Part shown: positions 1 to 11,179 of the stretch, in pieces
How positions within the stretch are numbered: position 1 is the stretch's first letter
Layout: each line of letters begins with the position of its first letter
Source: Taeniopygia guttata
Lineage: Eukaryota; Chordata; Aves; Passeriformes; Estrildidae
Assembly (NCBI RefSeq): GCF_048771995.1
Contig: NC_133027.1
Span: 12,458,001-12,522,000, forward strand
Reading direction: 5' to 3'
Length of the DNA: 64,000 bases
Notes under the pieces: generated by a model
Seen by the model: the letters and a program-made list of their open reading frames with translations, nothing else
What the model was told of the DNA's origin: nothing
Database searches by the model: none
Made by a program: the position numbers and the translations under genes

Positions 1-100
1 ATGCAACAAAGAAGTCATTTATTTCACCTTTAGTTTCTGACTCCTTTTGAGAACCAAACACAAGCTAACATGGCACTGTTTTGTCTCTTTCATTTGTCAG

Positions 101-306
101 GTTTTGTGAGAGCCAGAGGAGGAGCTGATATTAGAGATGTTAATACTAACTCTGAGAACTGGGCTGTAATTAAAGGTGCCTTAGTGGCCGGGATGTATCC
201 CAATCTTGTGCATGTAGACAGAGACAGCCTGGTGTTGACGGAATCAAAGGAGACGAAAGTGCGATTTCATCCTACCTCTGTTCTTGGTCAGTCTCAGTAT
301 AAAAAG
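101..306 (+). CDS. YTHDC2: YTHDC2 internal exon (post-helicase / OB-fold region)
   Basis: This is an internal exon of the 3'-5' RNA helicase and m6A reader YTHDC2, which promotes the mitosis-to-meiosis switch in germ cells. It encodes AGMYPNLVHVDRDSLVLT and KVRFHPTSVL, which I recognise as the C-terminal helicase-associated/OB-like part of the vertebrate protein. The acceptor is tttgtcag at 93-100. The donor is gtaaag at 307. The exon enters in phase 1 (two bases complete a codon) and leaves in phase 0, giving 68 whole codons with no stop. An upstream ATG at 70 lies in the intron and is not a start. Earlier exons lie left of the window. Confidence 0.93.
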
Positions 307-991
307 GTAAAGACACTTTGAATTCATAGTTCAAAAAAAAGGGCACTAAAATCTGTCACGTGTTTTAGAAATGTCTTTTCCTATTTGTCAGTACTTTAAA
401 AGCAGTATAGGCATTTAACACTACAGCTTTAGAAAATACCGTTCTACCCAGCTGATAGAATTGGAGTTGATTCATTTTTCCATCATTTCAATTAGTCTTT
501 TCTCTAGATGGAACAAGGCAAAATGACAAAAAAACTGCCCTGCTATAAAATTGTTTTAAAGATATAATGATCCCTATTCTTAAAAGCAAGTTTTTCTCTG
601 AAACTTTTATTTAACATTTCTTTTTAAAGCAAAATATTTTGTTTTATCATGGTAGGATAATTTATGAATCTGGTTGAATTCTCTCACGCTTTTTTATGTG
701 CATGTATATTTTTATATGTATATAATTGTATGTGTATTTAGTTCTCAAAATACAGAATCATAGAATGGTTTGGGTTGTAAGGGACCTTAAAGCTTATCTC
801 ATTCCAACCCCTGCCACGGGCAGGGACACCTTCCACTAGTCCAGGTTGCTCAGAGCCCCACCCAGCCTGGCCTTGAGCACTGCCAGGTTGAGGCATCCAT
901 AGTGTCTCTGGATAAAATGAGAAATACGTTCAAATTTACATTAATTACAGGTAGAGGGTATAATAGCCTGGTTTTACCTGCTCTTGCACAG
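307..991 (+). other. YTHDC2 intron containing a CR1 fragment
   Basis: This is a 685-bp AT-rich intron between two recognised YTHDC2 exons. Apart from the minus-oriented CR1 piece near its right end I see nothing functional in it. Confidence 0.8.
749..908 (-). mobile_element. CR1 LINE fragment, antisense
   Basis: The segment begins acagaatcatagaatggttt and goes on to the typical gggacaccttccactag and caggttgctcagagcccc blocks. This is the reverse complement of the 3' end of avian CR1 retrotransposons. It is 5'-truncated, as most CR1 copies are, and it sits in the YTHDC2 intron. Confidence 0.9.
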
Positions 992-1187
992 ATTGCCCCA
1001 GCAAATGGACAAGCTGCAGCCATCCAGGCTCTCCCTACAGACTGGCTTATATATGATGAAATGACGAGAGCTCACAAGACAGCAAACATCAGGTGCTGCT
1101 CTGTTGTGACACCTGTCACGGTGGCCCTCTTCTGTGGACCAGCCAGACTGCCAAGTAATGCCTTGCAGGCATCTTCATCCTTTCGAG
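992..1187 (+). CDS. YTHDC2: YTHDC2 internal exon
   Basis: The acceptor is cttgcacag at 983-991 and the donor is gtacgc at 1188. It enters in phase 0 and leaves in phase 1 (65 codons plus one base). The translation includes ANGQAAAIQALPTDWLIYDE and FCGPARLPSNALQ, which match vertebrate YTHDC2 closely and continue directly from the preceding exon. No stop or frameshift is seen. Confidence 0.95.
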
Positions 1188-2300
1188 GTACGCTGGAGTC
1201 TGGATTTGGGATGTTTCCGTTGCTATACATCAGCGTGTGACATGGAAAACTTATTTTTCAGTAATATTTAATACATGTATTGCCTGATTCTGAACATAGC
1301 GCTGTTATAATTCCTGCAGCTATTCAGGAAGAGTTTGTTGGTTCTGTAATAAATCTCTCCATTTTGGGATTCCTTACATATTCAAGTCCATAAATTACAC
1401 AGTTGTAGGGTCTCAGAAACTGTAGTATAGTTTGTAAGGAAAGAATACAGCCACAGTGTCTAATGAGAACTGTAGTACTGGTACTGAGAAGTGTAGTATG
1501 CATGTTCTTTTTCTACAGACTACTTTATTTGATACATTGAACCAGATTATTCAAACAGAATAATTTAGAAACAATCAATATGGCAAACACGTCATGTTGC
1601 TTCTAGCTAACACATACATTTTCAAGACATGTTCTACTGATAATTTTTAATTTCAGTTAACTGTACTATTAACTGTGAGTAATAGAGAATATATAGAAAT
1701 TTCCTTCTTTTTTTCTGATTTACATTGAGTCCTCTTGGAATGGAAGCAAAAATAACTGCTTCTAGTTGTCATAGTTTGAATCAAACTAAAAGTCCAACTT
1801 ATTTCTAGAGCTTTCCTGTCTTGCTTTTAAACTGTGAACCTTAGAGTAGTGCTCATGTTGATTGAATTGCACTTAAGAAAAATAAAGAATCCTAATTAAT
1901 AGCTATATGTATAGATTTTTTGTTTTTCTTACTAGGTCTTTAGATCTGCTGTTTTACTAGGAAATAGAGGCATGTGTGATTTTGCAAACAGCTTTAGGCA
2001 AAAGTTGTATAGTGGCCTGTGGATACTGGTGAAGGTACATGAGTTGGGTCACATCATATCAATACAGGTTTTTACACAGTAGGACCTTCAGCCGGTCTGG
2101 CTTGATTGCTGCTATCTGGAGCAAAGACTTTGCAGTGTATTTGCAGAAAAGAAGAGGTAGTTTTACAAATGTTTACATTTAAAGTCAATTTTAGAAGGAA
2201 AAACATTGTTGCTGGTAATACCGTAGTATGCGGGTTTTTGTGTAGAAATAATAGTAGAAAAAATATGGAAATGCTAATGCACCTTTTGTCTTTAATTCAG
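1188..2300 (+). other. YTHDC2 intron
   Basis: This is 1.1 kb of AT-rich intron sequence between exons whose phases match (1 to 1). No repeats or other genes were recognised. Confidence 0.8.
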
Positions 2301-2410
2301 GGAGAGGGGTATCTAATGATAGCAGCGACAGTGAGATGGAGGACAAGACATCTGCTGATCTGGCACTGCTGAAGCTGGATGAAGGGCTCCATCTCAAACT
2401 GGACCCTGAA
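2301..2410 (+). CDS. YTHDC2: YTHDC2 internal exon (acidic Ser-rich segment)
   Basis: The acceptor is tttaattcag at 2291-2300 and the donor is gtaagt at 2411. Two bases complete a glycine codon with the preceding exon, then come 36 codons. The encoded VSNDSSDSEMEDKTSADLAL followed by LLKLDEGLHLKLDPE is the acidic, casein-kinase-like segment of YTHDC2 (NDSSDSEMEDKT in mammals). Confidence 0.94.
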
Positions 2411-3856
2411 GTAAGTAAGAAATTACTCCTGGGTTTGCTTCATGTAGAGGAATTGTAAAAAGATGTGAAAAGGTTTTTGTAACATTTGAGTAGCCAAGAA
2501 TTTTCTCCAAGAATGTCATGGTCTATTTCGGTCTCTCAAACTAGGTACTCTGTGATTTAACCTTTACTTCACAAGCTCATCAATAATTAAACGGCTTCAA
2601 TCCCCTTTGGCACAGAGTTGTCTGTCGCCTGAATCCGTGTATTCAACATCCAAGTTGCAGTGTTTCATCACCTATCACCCGTACCTTTCTATTCTTTTAC
2701 TTGTCAGCAAAAAGAAAGAGAATAATTAGTCACCTAATTCAACATTGAGAGTGCTCATTCCTCTTCCTCCATATTATGTGGGTGTCCTGTCTCTCACAAA
2801 AGGGACCAGGAAAGCCTCAGCAATCCAGATGCTGTTGGGTCTGTTTCAAAAACTTTCTGGGCAGTATGATGTTTTATATCTGAGCTTGGCAGTTTTGTCC
2901 CTTTCCACACGTCAGCAGATTCTGAAGAGACTGGCAGACAAAAGATAATGGCTGCAAGGGACAGCAAGCTGCAGGTGACAGTGACTGCATAAGGGCCCTT
3001 CTGCTCCTTCTGGCCTCCTGTCCTGCCTGCATGGTGCTCCATCAGGCCATAGCACGAGCTGGGATAGCCAAAATCTGAACAGGAGCTGAGAGAACAGTCA
3101 CATTGGCATATTGTGTTCTTCTTTCTTTGAGAGGATAACCAAAATCGGATCAAAAAAGGAGCACTTGAAGCTGAAGTTGCTGAAAGAAAGTTGCTGTCAG
3201 ATTTTGGAAGGATAAATTTCAAAATCTCTTTGAAATAGAAGTCTTTATGTCATTGAGGAGCTGTGGCTGTGGTAGGAGGCAGTTTATGGGTCATGAAACA
3301 CACAACTTTACCAACTCTAATAATAATACTCTCTCTCCTAGACATGTCCAGAAGAGTGATTTTTTTAAATTTATTGTAATGGAAGCATTTCTGGTAGCAG
3401 AATTAGACAATAGTCTTCTGAATTTAGTCATCACATTTGACCAGGTGTCTATGTAAGAAAAATATCACTTAGAGCTCTTTTCCATCAACTATGACTGAAG
3501 AGTGCATGAGTAGAGACTGATTTGAGAGGAAGGGCATAAAGCATGAAAGGATTGGGTTTTCTTGAAAGATAAGAAGGAAAAAAAAAGGTCTGTGGAATTA
3601 CAATACAAAGCTAAGTTTATTACCGAGCTAAATGAAATGTTTCCAAAATTACCTTGCACCCAAGGAAAAGAAAGCAAATTAACATCTTAATTTAAATATG
3701 GATTATTCCCCTTCCCCAAGACCTTAGTCTTGCCTTTAATTGTGGGCCCCGTTTATATTAGAATGCCAGGTGCTGCCTGATATGGAAAAGACAGGGTTCT
3801 CTTACCTGTGTGATCTACTTTTCATCAGTATTTAACAGAATTGGAATTTATTGCAG
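2411..3856 (+). other. YTHDC2 intron
   Basis: This 1.45-kb intron contains several chance open frames on both strands. None has codon bias, family similarity or splice signals that I could support. Confidence 0.75.
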
Positions 3857-4146
3857 GCTGCTGGTATGCTGCTGCAACTCAGGCAGAAGTGGCACAGCTT
3901 GTTTCTGCGTCGCATGCGAGCTCCTTCTAAGCTGTGGTCTGAGGTTGATGAAACAACTGTAAGAGCAATTACAGCTGTTCTGAGTGCTGAAGAACAGTCT
4001 GCAGGTCTACAGCAGCCTTCAGGAATTGGCCAGAGACCAAGGCCTGTGACTTGTGAAGAACTTCCTTTGGCATCTACATGGATGTCAAGCAACAGCAGAA
4101 ACAGCTCAACAGAAACAGAATTGTCTGACTTCTCTCATGCTGAAAA
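3857..4146 (+). CDS. YTHDC2: YTHDC2 internal exon
   Basis: The acceptor is ttattgcag at 3848-3856. The donor is gtaaga at 4147. It enters in phase 0 and exits in phase 2 (96 codons plus two bases). It encodes LLQLRQKWHSLFLRRMRAPS and EEQSAGLQQPSGIGQRPRP, both strongly conserved in vertebrate YTHDC2. The following Ser-rich stretch belongs to the disordered linker before the YTH domain. Confidence 0.96.
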
Positions 4147-4544
4147 GTAAGATGCTGAGGTCTTCTGCTCACTGTAGGTTGCAGTTTATGTATACAAGTA
4201 TCACTTAAGTTTCTGCTAGTAATAGGAGGTGGAAACAGCGGAAGTACAGTTTGAAGGTGTTATACTGTTGTATGCTGCATTGTAGTCCCAAAGAGAAGTA
4301 TTTCATACCTGGGGCTGCTGTTGGAGAGAGCAGTCAGGAATATTGTCCATGAATTGTGATGTTTGAGAAGTAGCAGAAGAAGTTTAACAGTAGCATTAAA
4401 AAGCAATGAATGGTCAGTATGAGTTTTTAGTTAGGCTTTAATAGATTTTGTAGTTGCTGTAATACATGTGGTCATGCAGTAGGCTGGCAGGTCGATGTAA
4501 ATTTTCAGTGACTGCTTGTGAAACTCAAAGTATGTCCTTTGTAG

Positions 4545-4722
4545 GGTTTCAGTGAAATCTACTTCTCCTGCACTCCACCAGCCAAAGAAGTACAAAGAAA
4601 AAGACATTTTGCTCTCCAGACAATTCTCAGATGACAGATCCGCTCAGTCCTCAGTGAAGCCTGCAGACAGCAGTAGCTATTCCAACGCCTGTGCTACTCC
4701 TTCTTCTCCAGTGTCGGGAAAG
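4545..4722 (+). CDS. YTHDC2: YTHDC2 internal exon (linker before YTH domain); last one seen
   Basis: The acceptor is tcctttgtag at 4535-4544 and the donor is gtagag at 4723. One base completes a Lys codon with the previous exon, then 59 codons follow in phase 0. It encodes SPALHQPKKYKEKD and a Ser/Pro-rich tail ending SSPVSGK, the region immediately before the YTH domain in vertebrate YTHDC2. The next expected exons (PVRYFIMKSSN-like start of YTH) were not found in the remaining 59 kb. The gene either ends here by rearrangement or has a very long intron. Confidence 0.94.
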
Positions 4723-5503
4723 GTAGAGTTCTCTAACATATCACCCTGCTCTTCCAGAGTAATAGAATTTCTTGCTGATATCATTCTGCAGTTAGGTATT
4801 TTACTGATAAATTAGGAACCTAACGTAGCTTTTCATTTGTAACACTGCATAATACTTCCTTCTGGAACTTAAAAATCTAGACTAAATATCCTTGTTTCAC
4901 TAGTTTAATACAGCAAAAATAATTTGTAGACTGCTGAGGTGAAGCTATCCAAAGTAGAAAAAATGAGATTTTAAAAAAACCCCAAACTTGTTCTAATAAA
5001 CATGTATTAGTTTTTTTCAACTAAATGAGTATATTATATACACACTTCTGAAGTTTTTGGATTCTGCCTTTCTCGGCTTCCATAATAGATTTTCAATATC
5101 AATACTGATTCTGTCTTATCTGCCTTACTATGACTGATTTTTGTGATGGTTATTTGAACAAAGTACACATTTTTAATGAGATTACTGTGACAGTTGTCAC
5201 ATATACTTGAATAGTAGATTGCAGTAACACTAAGGAGATCATTGAGAGAAAACTTCATGGACTCATTGGAGGATGTAGTAATTCCTCTTGAATCTTTCAG
5301 CTTTTAAATTAAGACAGCGTAAAAGGAAGAAAACATGTTTCCTGAATATAGAAATGCGAGTAGTGTGCTGTAGGCTACACTCTAGGATGCTTAATTTTGG
5401 TGTCATCTCAAGGTCTGTCAGACTTTAACCAATTCTAATTAGTCACTAGACTTTTTAATCCTATTCTGCTCTACTTGTTTCTTGCCCCTCATGGATGAAT
5501 TAC
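4723..5503 (+). other. Non-coding, YTHDC2 3'-side intron or flank
   Basis: This AT-rich sequence between the last recognised YTHDC2 exon and the first retroviral LTR shows no gene, RNA or repeat that I recognise. Confidence 0.6.
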
Positions 5504-7440
5504 TGTGGAAGGGGCTAACAGCAGGCCTGTTAGCTAAAGGAGCGAAAAGAAGCTGAGAGGCAAGAAGAAGCTGTTAAAGAGCTCTCTCCAAGGCTGCTAC
5601 CAAGGAGACTGAGAGAAGAGAAGAACTGAAGAAAGATAAGGAGAGCACTGCAGACGGACAAAGTATTTTTAGAAAGTTAACTAAAGTCACTGTTACTGTT
5701 CACCAGTGGTGTTATGTTGATTTTTTTGTGGCCAATAGTTGGGGTAGAAGAAGTATAAACAATTAGAAAGTTTATAAAAGGTCAGCCATGTTCAATAATA
5801 AAGAATTGCCATCTGAGACCGCCTGTGGTCTGTGCTTTGTGTCGCGACCGCCTCGGCATACAGTGTATATACCAGTGACAGCTGGTGCCCACCGCGTGGA
5901 GCAACAGCCTGAACAGCGTGGTCAGTCTGGAGCCACGCGGGGTCCCAGCTCCCAGCCGTGACCCACTGGGGAGCAGCGGGGGAGGCGGCGCTGGTGCAGC
6001 TGAGAGTGGCGTGTGGAAGCCACAGGGAGGTCCAGACTTGATTTTCTCCTATCAAGACACCTGGAAGCAGGTGAGGCACCAACTAGTAATAATGGGAAAT
6101 AAATCTAAAGAGGAAGAGACTGTTTTGGCTACATGGAAAGCTTTGTTAAGATATAAGGGAATTAATACTTCAGACTATACCCTTCGTAGTATATTGCTGT
6201 GGGCTAGATCATAGGATTTTGCCACTGATCCTGACACAGCATTTAGTGTTAAAACTTGGAAAAAAGTCAGGGACAGGCTGTGGGAAGTCATCTGAGCAGG
6301 AGATAAAACTTGTCAATCTAGTTGTTACTTGGAGATCGCTTTTTGAGGCATTAAAGGAATGGAAAACAGCGGGAACAAGCAGAGTACAACGTGGATGAAG
6401 ATTTGGGGTTGATAAACGAGTCTGATGGGAGGGATGAGTCAGATGGGGCCTTTGATGGGGAACTTGTTGAATACATCCTTGAAGAAGGTGCAGGTGCCCA
6501 TGGAAGTTACCAGGCAGGCTACCAAAGCTTCCAGGAAAGTTGCCAGAGCTTCTGGGCTGGATGCTGAAGCTTTTGGGAAAGCTGCTAAGGTTTCTGGGCA
6601 GACTGCCAAAGTACCTCCTTATCAGACTCCTAAGCCTCTTTATCTCACACCTGCACAGCAGCTTGCAGCGGTCCCCGTATACACTACACCACTGCGCCAG
6701 TTAGCTGAAATGTCTTTAGCAGAGAGACAAACCCAGCTGTCTGCCCCCTGCTCCCCTCTGACACTGTTGAGGCAGGATGGGAATGAATAGACTTTGTTCA
6801 GAAGGCTGAGACTATAACTCTGATTTATTTCAAAATACATCGCTCTTTTATACAGAGCTTCGTGCAGACCAACTCTATTGGTCCTGAAGTGAAAACCTCT
6901 CACTCTATTGGTGTGCAGTGAATGACATACAGTAGGAGAACCCAATTATAAACAATGTGAACTACAAGAGAGATAAAGAACCTATTTACATTCTTTCTCA
7001 ACACTTTCTCAAGCTTCTACCTGGTTAGAAACTTCATGTTTTCTCTTTGACTGAATCTAAGACCTACACCCCTCCACTCTAGCCCAGCCATTTGCCCCCC
7101 GCCCCCTTCTGAGCTGCATGAACAGTTTGCAAGGTCGTATCCTCCATTGCTGGACAGTGACAGCAAATCAAGTGAAGAGTCACCCGCAGTAACGCCTGAG
7201 TTGGGGCAGGGAACTGTTGACAGTTCACCTTCTAATAGATCCAGCCCTGCTGCCCCACGGACTTTGCCTCTGTGTCAAGTAACTGTGCTTCCATGAGAGC
7301 CTCAGAAGTTTCGGGAATTTGTTAGGAAGAAAGCAGCTGAAGAAAAAAAATGGGGACCTAATAGAAAGATTAGGTGCCCTAAAAGTACCTCAGGAGCAGA
7401 GTGTTAACACAAATGTTGCCTGTATACTGTATATATTCGA
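5504..7440 (+). mobile_element. Broken class II (beta/ERVK-like) endogenous retrovirus: 5' LTR, leader and gag remnant
   Basis: A 5' LTR of about 375 bp (near 5504-5880) shows tttataaaagg as a TATA box and aataaag as a poly(A) signal. It is followed at 5883 by tggtgcccaccgcgtgg, a plausible primer-binding site, then a leader and a gag start at about 6091 (MGNKSKEEETVLATWKALL, a class II matrix type). Lys/Ala/Ser/Pro-rich gag sequence continues to about 7.4 kb. Pol, env and a 3' LTR are not seen. It is a fossil with several breaks, interrupted by a separate solo LTR at 6759-7068. The left boundary is approximate. Confidence 0.72.
6759..7068 (-). mobile_element. Solo LTR, class II, antisense, nested in the gag fossil
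   Basis: The 310-bp insertion is flanked by perfect 6-bp direct repeats cccctc at 6753-6758 and 7069-7074. Its ends are TG...CA (TGACACTG at left, CCTACA at right). A reversed poly(A) signal (tttatt) lies near its left end, so the LTR reads on the minus strand. A 6-bp target duplication is typical of ERVK-type integrases. It is younger than the gag sequence it splits. Confidence 0.8.
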
Positions 7441-8180
7441 TAGCCAATAAAAATAAAAGGTACGTATGAAATAAAAGGTATGTATGAAAGATGCATTGAA
7501 TCAGTTATATATCACTGATACTTTCTGAAAGACTAAATGTGGTCTGCATTAATTCTGAAGTTCATCAGCTGCCTACATTTTTCAATTCTTAAAATGTAAA
7601 ATTGTACTGCTTTCAAAAGTAAGAACCTTCCTTAAACTGCTAAGTAAAAAGTTGTTTGCAACATATTACTTCAAACAAGAAGTGTTTCTCAAATATTTTA
7701 CAAAACTTAGTGAAACTATTCTCTTCTTGCAAAATTTCACATTTCTGTACAGACCCAAGCCAATTGTGCTTAAGCAATCATAATTACTCGCACTATTACT
7801 GTGTTCTTCTACACTACAAAGTACATATTATTTAATGTCAGTAACTTCATTTTATAAGCTAAATTAAAAGTTTAAGACTTTCCATTAGGAATCAAAGTGT
7901 ATCTGACAGTATTTCAGAGATTAAAATGTGTGAAAATACCACAAATACATGAAATTGCATTCCTATACAGCATGTAAACATAGTAAAATATCATGATCAT
8001 GACAGTTACATTTTTCCACTCTAATCTTTTTCTGAAGATTTGCATGTGTACCAGGTAACTGGGCTGGGCTTGGTGTATCCCTGGAGGGCCCCAGGAGCTC
8101 TGCTCCCAGTCAGCTGAATGTTGCCACAAGGGTACCAGCCCTGGGTAGGAGCCAGTACAGGGCCCCTCCTGCAGGAGAAG
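7441..8180. other. Unassigned AT-rich sequence
   Basis: There is a short imperfect direct duplication of about 18 bp (aataaaaggtacgtatga, then aataaaaggtatgtatga) near 7450-7490. Beyond this I see no genes or recognisable elements. Confidence 0.4.
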
Positions 8181-8745
8181 GGATCAGGCCCTGCTTGGTA
8201 ACTTTCATTTTGGCCACTTTTGTGAACAGGTGAGAAAGGTCAAAATGAAACCTCTCCCAGCTATTTGCCTCTCCTTTATCTTTTTAGGTGCCAGAACTCT
8301 GTGTCACACATGGCCTGGGTGTGTGCTGAGCAATGCAGCCCCCACAAAGCCTTTGGTTTCCCACAAGTTGCCATGCCTTGTTCCCAGGTGTGCCCAGCTC
8401 TGGCAGGAGAAAGAGCCTGCAGCGCCGTGCCCTGCCCAGCCGGGGCTCTCTGGCACAGAGCAGCAGCAGCGCCAGCACCTCTCAATCCGCTCTTTCCTTA
8501 TCTTCTCCTGGGACACAGAAGCCTCTGGAAATCAGCACCACCAGTCGTGTTCCCAGCTCGGAGCAGCTCCTGCTGGCAGACAGATCCTGCCAGTTCGACC
8601 GCTTCTGGAGGGGCAGAGGTGCAGACTAACATGAACAGGAGTCCTGGGAATGTCCAATAAATATACAAAAATGTGGGAGTATTTGTTAGGAATTATTACA
8701 GCTGTTAAACCAATACTGCCTTCTCTCCTGGCTCTGTGAATGCCT
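8181..8745 (+). repeat. Duplicated segment B, copy 1
   Basis: About 560 bp from ggatcaggccctgct to gctctgtgaatgccttgggc is nearly identical to 19777-20337, with only scattered single-base differences by eye. It is GC-rich, and its open frames in both copies are not conserved as one protein, so I do not call a gene. Copy 2 lies upstream of the PAK3-like gene. This copy still has the uninterrupted site into which an LTR inserted in copy 2. Confidence 0.85.
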
Positions 8746-10359
8746 TGGGCCCTTCTCTGACCCCAGCAGTTACCCCTATCTGCGTTCCCTGATTGCTGTC
8801 ACTTGCATCTCAAAGCAGGGTTTTGTGGACTCCAAGTTCCAGCTTTCAGGCTGGAGCATCACCATGTTGTTCCTCATGAGTGACTGTCCTGTCTTCATGT
8901 CACTGTGCTTGGAGCAACTACATTTGCTAAGAAGTAGGGCATAGAAAATCAGAGAATAAAAATGGCTTGGAAACTCTTTGGTGGGAACTGGATATTAGAG
9001 TTTTCAGTTCCTTTCTTTTGAAGAAATAGCTTCATTTTCTGAATGGAGGATGAAGCGTGTTTAGCAGGGCTTTGAGGAGTGGTTTTTGCGCTTAAAACCG
9101 ATTCCTGATCTCCGATCTAGAAGAAAACATGGTCACCCTCTGAAAAGTTAAATCTTGGAGATGATGACATTAATGAGTAGGAAAAGTGATGCTTATAATT
9201 TCAAAGATGTTGATTGCCCCAAGCATCTAGTCAAGCATTTCTTGTCAACTGTCCTGCTGTTCAGTCTCGTGCCCACAGAGGATTCGCATTAGGACAACGT
9301 GCAGCTTCCCAGATTCCATAGTCTGAGTTTGGCCGGCTGCTCTCTCCACTGCACTTTGTGGGCTCATGCACTGGTGCTGGGGGTTGATGCTGGCTAAACA
9401 TACGTGCACCCACAAAAAAAAAAAAAATCGCTCGCTCCTGGGCTTGGCCGCAGCTGCTGGCGGCGCTGGGATGAGCCCCGGCAGCACGGCCCGGCGGCCC
9501 TGCTGGGAAAGAGCCCCCGAGCCCGCCGGGAAGGGGCCCTGCTGCCCCGCAGCACCCCTCGGAGGGCAGAGAGAAAGCCAGCTTCTTTTCCTCTCTTTTT
9601 TCCTCTGTTAAAAGTGTTGTCCTAGAGGCGGCACCAGCTTTTCTAATTGGCTTAGCCGCGCGCCTGCTCTCAGAGGCACTCAGTGGTTGCTTTTGCCTGG
9701 CACAGGGAAAGCTTATGGCAGAAATGCCTCACTTTCCCGGCTGGCTTCTTTCCTCCTCTCCAAAAATTGACCCATGCAAAACCAACAAAACTGGCCACTG
9801 GTGCTCCTGGGGCTGGGGAACCTGGAGGCTTAAAGAATACTTGAAAAACTCGTGTGGGGCCCTTCAAAAACCTCATGTGGCTTCATATCCAGACACACAG
9901 CTAAAGCCCAGATATTTCTCCATTCTTTTTCTTTTTAACTGAGAAAGGAAGTCACAGGTGATGGGGTCTCTATTCCACATCTATTGGAATAGATAGCTAT
10001 ATCTTTTAAATGCTGCAGGACTTAAGATTGTCAAATCAGCACTTCTCTGAGTATTCATTTTGCAAAACTCAGTTCTGGATAATAGTTGTAGACTAAAACA
10101 ATACCATTCCTCTGTATAAATTAAATCCTATATTAAGGAAATGAGCAACCTAAGAGCTATGTACAAAATAAACTAACATGCATTGTTGAAATTAAATATG
10201 TTACTGTTACTCCTGCTCTCTGAAATACCTTTGAAATAAATTTAACAAGACCCTTAGAACATATTTGTGGGTGTACAAGTCAAGTTTCAGAAAAATTAAA
10301 TCCTATCAATGAAAATTCTGTAAAGCAATGAAAAACTAATGTCCTTGTGTGTCTCAAGC
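8746..10359. other. Non-coding sequence with a GC-rich patch
   Basis: It is mostly unremarkable. A CpG-rich block at about 9425-9570, following a poly(A) run at 9413-9426, stands out from the AT-rich surroundings and could be the R/U5 part of an old LTR or a decayed promoter. The evidence does not decide. Confidence 0.35.
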
Positions 10360-10598
10360 TGCGTTAAGGGAAATATAGGTTGGCTATTAGGAAAAAGGTT
10401 TTTACAGAAAGGGTGATAAAGTTCTGGAATGGTCTGCCCAGAAAGGTGGTGGAGTCACCATCCCTGGATGTTTAAAAAAAGACTGGATGTAACACTCAGT
10501 GCTATGGTTTAGTTGAGGTGTTAGGGCATGGGTTGGACTCAATGATCTTGAAGGTCTCTTCCAACCTAGTCATTCTGTGAATTCTGTGAATTCTGTGC
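10360..10598 (+). mobile_element. CR1 LINE 3' end with (ATTCTGTG)n tail
   Basis: It carries the conserved 3' region of avian CR1 (ggttggactcaatgatcttg, then aaggtctcttccaacctagt). It ends in short tandem copies of attctgtga, the diagnostic CR1 3' microsatellite. It is 5'-truncated and in sense orientation. Confidence 0.95.
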
Positions 10599-11179
10599 AT
10601 TTTTCTTATAACCTTGGGATTTTACTCCTTAAAAATTGATAAGTTTCTATATCAGTCTATTTGCAAAGTAACTGTTTAACCCAAGAAATTTGGATACATT
10701 TCCCCTTTGGTTACAAATAAAGCATTTGCACCTTCAAGGCATATCCAGGGATGCACAGGTGACACTGCACTCATTGTCTCAAACAAGGTGAGTGCAAACA
10801 AAGAAATTCCTGTAATTACCTTCCCATGCATAATTTTTAACCTTTCTGTAATCTCAAATGACCTCAGTTCTGTGATTATTGCATCTGCACACTTAGCTGC
10901 AAAAACCCAACATTAAAAGCCATGGTCATATTTTGGTTCCAAAATAAGAAAACATGCAAATTAGTATTTCAGTAATAGCACTGGCAGACCTTTTAGGTTT
11001 AATCCAATTCCTGCTATATTCAGAAACCTGCTATTGACTTCAACAGAGTTGGCATGGATGCTTAACCATGAATAAATACAGAAGGTAGAAATCAAGAAAT
11101 AGAAAAAAGAAATCAAGCTATGCAGTAATAAATGGCAAAAAAGAAGAGATAGTAGAATCAAGACCCCTAAATGACAGAT
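10599..11179. other. Unassigned AT-rich sequence upstream of class I retrovirus
   Basis: No gene is recognised. The right part may be decayed pol sequence of the adjacent element, but I cannot place it. Confidence 0.35.

Noticed and set aside
8230-8660. Overlapping frames of up to 134 codons on both strands in segment B
   Set aside because: Frames in the two copies differ in reading frame and ends. Composition alone gives openness in several phases, and no domain is recognisable.
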